Below are positions 7,982 through 11,103 of a DNA stretch of 11,103 bases, in pieces. How positions within the stretch are numbered: the stretch's first letter is position 1; every line of letters starts with the position of its first letter. The position numbers were made by a program, and so were the translations under genes. The notes under the pieces are model-generated. The model saw only the letters and a program-made list of their open reading frames with translations, was not told the origin of the DNA and made no database searches. This DNA comes from an uncultured Syntrophobacteraceae bacterium (GTDB taxonomy: Bacteria > Desulfobacterota > Syntrophobacteria > Syntrophobacterales > Syntrophobacteraceae). The stretch covers positions 1 through 11,103 of the forward strand of contig CALBZH010000407.1 in assembly GCA_937889795.1 (NCBI GenBank), in the 5' to 3' direction.

Positions 7982-8449
7982 ATGAAGATCTATCTTGCCG
8001 GGCCACTTTTTTCTGAGGCCGAACGGGCATGGCTAAAGGCCACCAAGGAAAGGATTGAGACGCTCGCGCGGGAGCGCCGCTGCGACGTTACCGTGATTTG
8101 GCCCTTCGAGCTCATCGCACAATCGGAGATCGAGGCCCTGGGACCACGCGCAAAGGGGGAAATTTTCAATCGATGTCGGGAAAGCCTCACGGAAGCAGAC
8201 CTCGTGGTCGCTCTGCTGGACGGTCCCCAGGTGGACGACGGGACAGCCTGGGAGATCGGTTATTTCTATGCCTGCCAGTCGGGGGCGGAGAAGATCATAG
8301 GTGTGAGAACCGACTTCCGAAGGGCTGGGGAAGCCGAAGGCAGCGTGGTCAACGCCATGATCGAGTGCGCATGCTCCCGCATCGTTCACAGTTGCGAAGA
8401 TCTCCTTGCGGCCATCTTTGAGTCGATTCCTTATTCCAGTGCCACGTAA
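7982..8449 (+). CDS. nucleoside 2-deoxyribosyltransferase-family protein
   Basis: The 155-residue protein has the usual length and motifs of the family: an N-terminal MKIYLAGPLF (1-10), EADLVVALLDGPQVDDGTAWEIG (71-93) with E91 as the likely nucleophilic glutamate, and a VVNAMIE block (122-128) that helps form the active site. Members move deoxyribose between bases or hydrolyse deoxynucleoside monophosphates (DNPH1/Rcl-like). Which of these applies here cannot be told from sequence. It should be a soluble cytoplasmic enzyme in nucleotide salvage or pool cleaning. TAAGGA at 7966-7971 serves as the ribosome binding site, ten bases before ATG. It follows the Pat-like gene by 71 bases with no terminator between, so they may be co-transcribed. 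A hairpin cluster follows 14 bases after its stop. Confidence 0.88.
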   Translation: MKIYLAGPLFSEAERAWLKATKERIETLARERRCDVTVIWPFELIAQSEIEALGPRAKGEIFNRCRESLTEADLVVALLDGPQVDDGTAWEIGYFYACQSGAEKIIGVRTDFRRAGEAEGSVVNAMIECACSRIVHSCEDLLAAIFESIPYSSAT

Positions 8450-8463
8450 TGAAGCATCGAGCA

Positions 8464-8491
8464 CCCCTGCGCCGGAAACACGTTGCAGGGG
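8464..8491 (+). terminator. possible intrinsic terminator after the deoxyribosyltransferase gene
   Basis: CCCCTGC (8464-8470) pairs with GCAGGGG (8485-8491) around a 14-base loop, and ATTTTA follows. The position, 14 bases after the stop codon, suits a terminator. The U-run is only four bases and the loop is long, so termination may be weak or conditional. The right arm can also pair with the next repeat. Confidence 0.45.
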
Positions 8492-8516
8492 ATTTTACCC
8501 TGCAATATATTGCAGG
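8483..8516 (+). promoter_or_regulatory. alternative hairpin arms and an 18-bp perfect palindrome
   Basis: TTGCAGGG (8483-8490) pairs perfectly with CCCTGCAA (8498-8505) around a 7-base loop. The same CCTGCAA begins the perfect 18-base palindrome CCTGCAATATATTGCAGG (8499-8516). With the upstream CCCCTGC (8464-8470) this makes four arms in which each neighbour can pair with the next, so the folds exclude one another. That arrangement resembles an attenuator; alternatively the palindrome may be a protein-binding operator for the lipoprotein gene at 8658. The remaining leader (8517-8657) shows no clear promoter. Confidence 0.5.
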
Positions 8517-8657
8517 CTACGGCGATCGGAACCGCTACCGTTCACGTGGCATTTGGTGAGCACGGATTCCTCCCCAGCCGTCGCTTCCCCCAGACGTTAC
8601 CGAAATGAAGAGACCAAGGTACTCTTTTTGGCGTATCTCAATGACAAGGGAGCTCAC

Positions 8658-8933
8658 ATGCTGAAGAAGCTCGCAGTTGCCGTGCTTTCCATTACGTTGT
8701 TGTTGGTTGGCGGGTGCGGGTCGACAGGCCCCAAGTACTTGGACGTTCACTCCTACAGCGAAGGTCTGGCCGCGGCGCAATCCAGCAACGGGAAATGGGG
8801 ATTCGTTGACGAGAATCAGGAGTGGGTCATTGAACCGCAATTTGAGGATGTCAGAGATTTTCAACGCGGAAAGGCCGCTGCCAAGATGGATGGCAAGTGG
8901 GGCTTCATCAACAAACACGGCGACTGGTTGTAA
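8658..8933 (+). CDS. short WG-repeat lipoprotein
   Basis: This 91-residue protein starts with a lipoprotein signal: two lysines, a hydrophobic stretch (5-17) and the lipobox LVGGC, with Cys20 as the lipidated residue. The mature part contains one full and one partial WG repeat: GKWGFVDENQEWVIEPQFEDV (45-65) and GKWGFINKHGDWL (79-91). WG (KWG) repeats are found in surface and periplasmic proteins of mostly unknown function. ATG 8658 is chosen because AAGGGAG (8646-8652) lies five bases before it and the signal starts there; upstream in-frame starts would put 80 odd residues before the signal. Most WG proteins have several repeats, and this one stops in mid-repeat. It is either naturally minimal or a truncated remnant. 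No continuation is evident in the other frames of 8934-9100. Confidence 0.78.
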   Translation: MLKKLAVAVLSITLLLVGGCGSTGPKYLDVHSYSEGLAAAQSSNGKWGFVDENQEWVIEPQFEDVRDFQRGKAAAKMDGKWGFINKHGDWL

Positions 8934-9103
8934 GTCCTTGAAAGAACGGCAGGATTGGAAGTGGCCCTGCTTCGTGCGGCTGCGCTTCAGCCCAATAGGA
9001 TCCGATCAATGCCGACTTCGAGGTGGGAGGTCCAGTCTTTTCCTCGTGTCGACGTTTCATGAAATGCACCATTTGACTTTCGAGCTTCATGTGGAGCGAT
9101 CAA

Positions 9104-9478
9104 ATGATTCGATACTTTCCGTTGGCGTTCGTGCTCGTTGCTGTCTCTGCAATGGGGGCAGAGCAACAGCGGGCAATTCCGGACCGGTTCCAGGGCGAAT
9201 GGAATGCGAAGCTGGAGCATTGCGGCACCAGCCTCAATGATTCTCGACTCCGAATAAGCGCTGATCATCTCCAGTTTCATGAGAGCGGTGGACCTGTGCG
9301 GGCTGTCGTCACTCAGGGGGAGTCCGACGTGGCTCTGATTGCGGAGGTGTCCGGAGAGGGCGAAACGTGGCTTCTCTACAGGCATTTTCGGCTCTCTGCG
9401 GATCGTGCTTGCATGACCGATATCACCGACAAGGACGCTGCTTTTGTGCGTTACCGCTGTCCCAAGGGCTCAAAGTAA
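9104..9478 (+). CDS. small secreted protein of unknown function
   Basis: The 124-residue product has a probable signal peptide (IRYFPLAFVLVAVSAMGA, residues 2-19) followed by a soluble domain beginning RFQGEW (28-33). Further recognisable stretches are CGTSLNDSRLRISADHLQFHESGGPVRAV (40-68) and ALIAEVSGEGETW (77-89), ending RYRCPKG. The pattern of alternating strands resembles small beta-rich periplasmic proteins seen as hypotheticals in other proteobacteria, but I cannot name a family or function. Three cysteines (40, 103, 119) could give one disulfide. ATG 9104 is preferred to ATG 9089 because GGAG at 9093-9096 lies seven bases before it. The 170-base gap upstream (8934-9103) holds a 10-base palindrome, TTTCATGAAA (9055-9064), and no gene I can support. 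Confidence 0.68.
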   Translation: MIRYFPLAFVLVAVSAMGAEQQRAIPDRFQGEWNAKLEHCGTSLNDSRLRISADHLQFHESGGPVRAVVTQGESDVALIAEVSGEGETWLLYRHFRLSADRACMTDITDKDAAFVRYRCPKGSK

Positions 9479-9706
9479 CCAGTGCGCCACTGGCCTCATG
9501 GTGGCCGTGGCGTCGTTCCCCGAGATTCCATCTGCCCTTTTCGTCAGCGGAAGAGCTCGAATTCTCAGGAGGTCAGCACCGCCAGATCATTTTCGTTTGC
9601 TGATCTACAGGATAGGAGCTCAACGTCCTGGTAAGCTGCCTTGATGAATACAAACAGGACAATTGCATTTAAAAGGTTTGATTATTGCTTTTGCTATGGG
9701 ATGCAT

Positions 9707-10288
9707 ATGAACTATATATATGATGCGTTTTTTAGTTATAAGCGTGATCCAATGAGCGATAGTTGGCATGAGATTCTTAAAGACAAGCTTGCTCATTGGC
9801 TAAGAATGGAGCTTAATAAACTGGATGTGCGCATATTCTTCGATAAAGAGGAAATTGGGACTGGCACACAATGGAGACAAAAGCTAGTCAACGCGTTGAG
9901 TCAATCGAAATGCTTGGTATGCATATGGTCGCCATGCTACTTTCAGTCGAAATGGTGTATTTCTGAATGGTGGACTTTTCGTGAACGCGAGCGCATCTAT
10001 CGATGCGATCTTGTGCTCCCGGCCACTTACCATGACGGAGAGCATTTTCCACGGGAAACGCGCGACAAGCAGTGGGCCGACTTTAGTCATTACACTTCCA
10101 CTCTCCCGAGTTTTTGGGAAACCAAATTGGCAGACGAATTCGAAAGGGAACAGATCAAGATGTTCGCGCGCGACTTGGCTGCCCTGATTCGCGGAGCGCC
10201 GCCTTTTCAAGAAGATTTCCCCATCATCGAGGTTCCCGATAGCCAGATCAAGGGCGAGGATATCATTGGCCGAATCAGCGAGTCTTAA
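9707..10288 (+). CDS. TIR-domain protein (putative NADase or signalling effector)
   Basis: The 193-residue protein opens with the TIR first strand, IYDAFFSYKRDP (4-15). It continues with VRIFFDKEEIGTGTQW (41-56, the BB-loop region), SKCLVCIWSPCYFQSKWC (67-84) and ISEWW, where E87 in the WCxxE context matches the catalytic glutamate of TIR NADases. A C-terminal part (about 102-193) with LPATYHDGEHFP and RGAPPFQEDFP resembles bacterial TIR proteins encoded beside KGGVGR-type ATPases. Known bacterial TIR domains cleave NAD or make cyclic ADP-ribose signals, often in phage defence; activity here is inferred. ATG 9707 is chosen because GGGA at 9698-9701 precedes it and the domain starts at once; ATG 9644 or TTG 9641 would add 21-22 residues. 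The first 130 bases are strikingly AT-rich compared with the rest of the window. The ATPase gene follows within 20 bases. Confidence 0.85.
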   Translation: MNYIYDAFFSYKRDPMSDSWHEILKDKLAHWLRMELNKLDVRIFFDKEEIGTGTQWRQKLVNALSQSKCLVCIWSPCYFQSKWCISEWWTFRERERIYRCDLVLPATYHDGEHFPRETRDKQWADFSHYTSTLPSFWETKLADEFEREQIKMFARDLAALIRGAPPFQEDFPIIEVPDSQIKGEDIIGRISES

Positions 10289-10307
10289 TGCCGAAGAACG
10301 CAAAGCT

Positions 10308-11058
10308 ATGCCTGGATTCGTGTACACGTTCTATTCCTACAAGGGGGGCGTCGGGCGCTCGATGGCCCTTGTTAACGTGGGCGTTCTCATGTCGCTTTGG
10401 GGATATCGAGTGCTTCTGGTCGACTGGGATATCGAAGCGCCCGGTCTGGAGGCATTTTTCAAAGATAACGTAAGACTCACAGGTGACCCTGGAAAAACGC
10501 CTGGGATCGTCGACATGCTTGAGACTCGCTCCAACGGCTCATTCCTCGACTGGCGTGACTGTATCCTTCAAGCGGATTTCCTTGATTCGCGCCTGGACAT
10601 GATCTCCGCGGGGCAAAGGTCTCCCGATTATCGCACGCGTGTCCAGCGGCTTGATTGGGATACATTATACCGCGAACATGGTATTGGTAATTATGTAAAC
10701 ACTTTGCGTGATGAATGGAAGAATACATACGACTTCGTCTTGGTTGATAGTCGGACTGGCATAACTGACATTGGAGATATTTGCACTGTATTGCTCCCTG
10801 ACGCACTCGTATTGATGTTTATTACGAATCATCAGAATGTTGAAGGCATTCGCAGCATCATGGCTCGCGCTACTGCTGCGCGCAAGAAGCTCCCGGTGGA
10901 CAGAAGTAAGCTTCTAGGTCTCCCAATTCCCGGACGCGATGAGGTGTACAATGAATATGATAAATCAAACGCATGGAAGACCATCTTTGCCGAGGAGCTA
11001 GGTTACCTTTATAAGGAATGGCTGCCGAGGGAGGTTGAACCGGCCGATGCTTTGAATA
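10308..11058 (+). CDS. MinD/ParA-like ATPase with KGGVGR variant P-loop (3' end lost at contig end)
   Basis: The readable 250 residues begin MPGFVYTFYSYKGGVGRSMALVNVG. The deviant Walker A is KGGVGRS (12-18): the signature lysine K12 is kept, but the usual second lysine is arginine. Next come VLLVDWDIEAPGLE (35-48) and FVLVDSRTGITDIGDICTVLLPD (143-165), the Walker B and switch region, then FITNHQNVEGI (171-181). The order matches bacterial KGGVGR-type ATPases of the SIMIBI class, which often adjoin or are fused to TIR, TPR or other signalling domains. Its presumed role is a nucleotide switch controlling the TIR protein. ATG 10308, 19 bases after the TIR stop, is chosen; an in-frame TTG at 10266 would overlap the TIR gene by 23 bases. 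Translation after residue K251 runs into adapter sequence, so the IGRAHV ending and stop are not real and the true length is unknown. Confidence 0.87.
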
Positions 11059-11103
11059 AGATCGGAAGAGCACACGTCTGAACTCCAGTCACGAGTGGAT
11101 ATC
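11059..11103 (+). other. Illumina TruSeq adapter read-through (artefact)
   Basis: The sequence from AGATCGGAAGAGCACACG (11059-11076) through CTGAACTCCAGTCAC (11078-11092) is the standard TruSeq read-1 3' adapter. It is followed by an 8-base index, GAGTGGAT (11093-11100), and ATC, the first bases of the downstream adapter. It is sequencing contamination left at the contig end, not genomic DNA. It supplies a false C-terminus (IGRAHV) and a false TGA stop to the ATPase reading frame. Confidence 0.98.

Noticed and set aside
7920..7985. 21-codon frame whose stop overlaps the deoxyribosyltransferase ATG (ATGA)
   Set aside because: No ribosome binding site precedes it and the peptide is unremarkable; the overlap alone is weak evidence for a coupled leader.
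9485..9512. Possible terminator CGCCAC...GTGGCG after the small secreted protein
   Set aside because: The stem is only 6 bases, has an alternative partner in between, and no U-run follows.
9367..9644. Short plus-strand frames overlapping the end of the secreted-protein gene
   Set aside because: They are out-of-frame shadows without ribosome binding sites or recognisable content.

Overview
The window looks like the end of an Illumina-assembled contig from a GC-rich anaerobic bacterium, most plausibly a Desulfobacterota member of the syntroph or sulfate-reducer type. That is inference from gene content: a RACo-type corrinoid-activating ferredoxin/ATPase, a Pat-type acetyltransferase fused to an ADP-forming acyl-CoA synthetase body, and an exported molybdenum-hydroxylase subunit. 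No rRNA or other marker fixes the taxonomy.

Layout. The left edge (240 to 1, minus strand) holds the first 80 codons of a Tat-exported [2Fe-2S] subunit of a molybdenum hydroxylase. A divergent intergenic region with two small inverted repeats separates it from a plus-strand run of three genes: the RACo-like protein, an AlgI-type MBOAT O-acetyltransferase and an AlgJ/AlgX-type SGNH-like partner. The last two form a compact cassette that probably O-acetylates an exported polysaccharide. A 272-base spacer with a 7-base tandem repeat and an inverted repeat over the ribosome binding site leads to the large Pat-like protein, followed by a nucleoside 2-deoxyribosyltransferase-family gene.

From about 8450 the window becomes accessory in character. 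It has a dense set of mutually complementary hairpin arms, a very short WG-repeat lipoprotein and a small secreted protein of unknown function. Then, in DNA that swings between about 34% and 60% GC, comes a TIR-domain protein followed directly by a MinD/ParA-like ATPase with the variant P-loop KGGVGRS. The TIR/ATPase pair is the best candidate for an uncharacterised system. It resembles a defence or signalling module with an NADase-type effector and an ATPase switch, but this is inference and the module is cut off by the contig end.

The last 45 bases (11059-11103) are not genomic. They match the Illumina TruSeq adapter including an index, so the apparent C-terminus and stop codon of the ATPase are artefacts.
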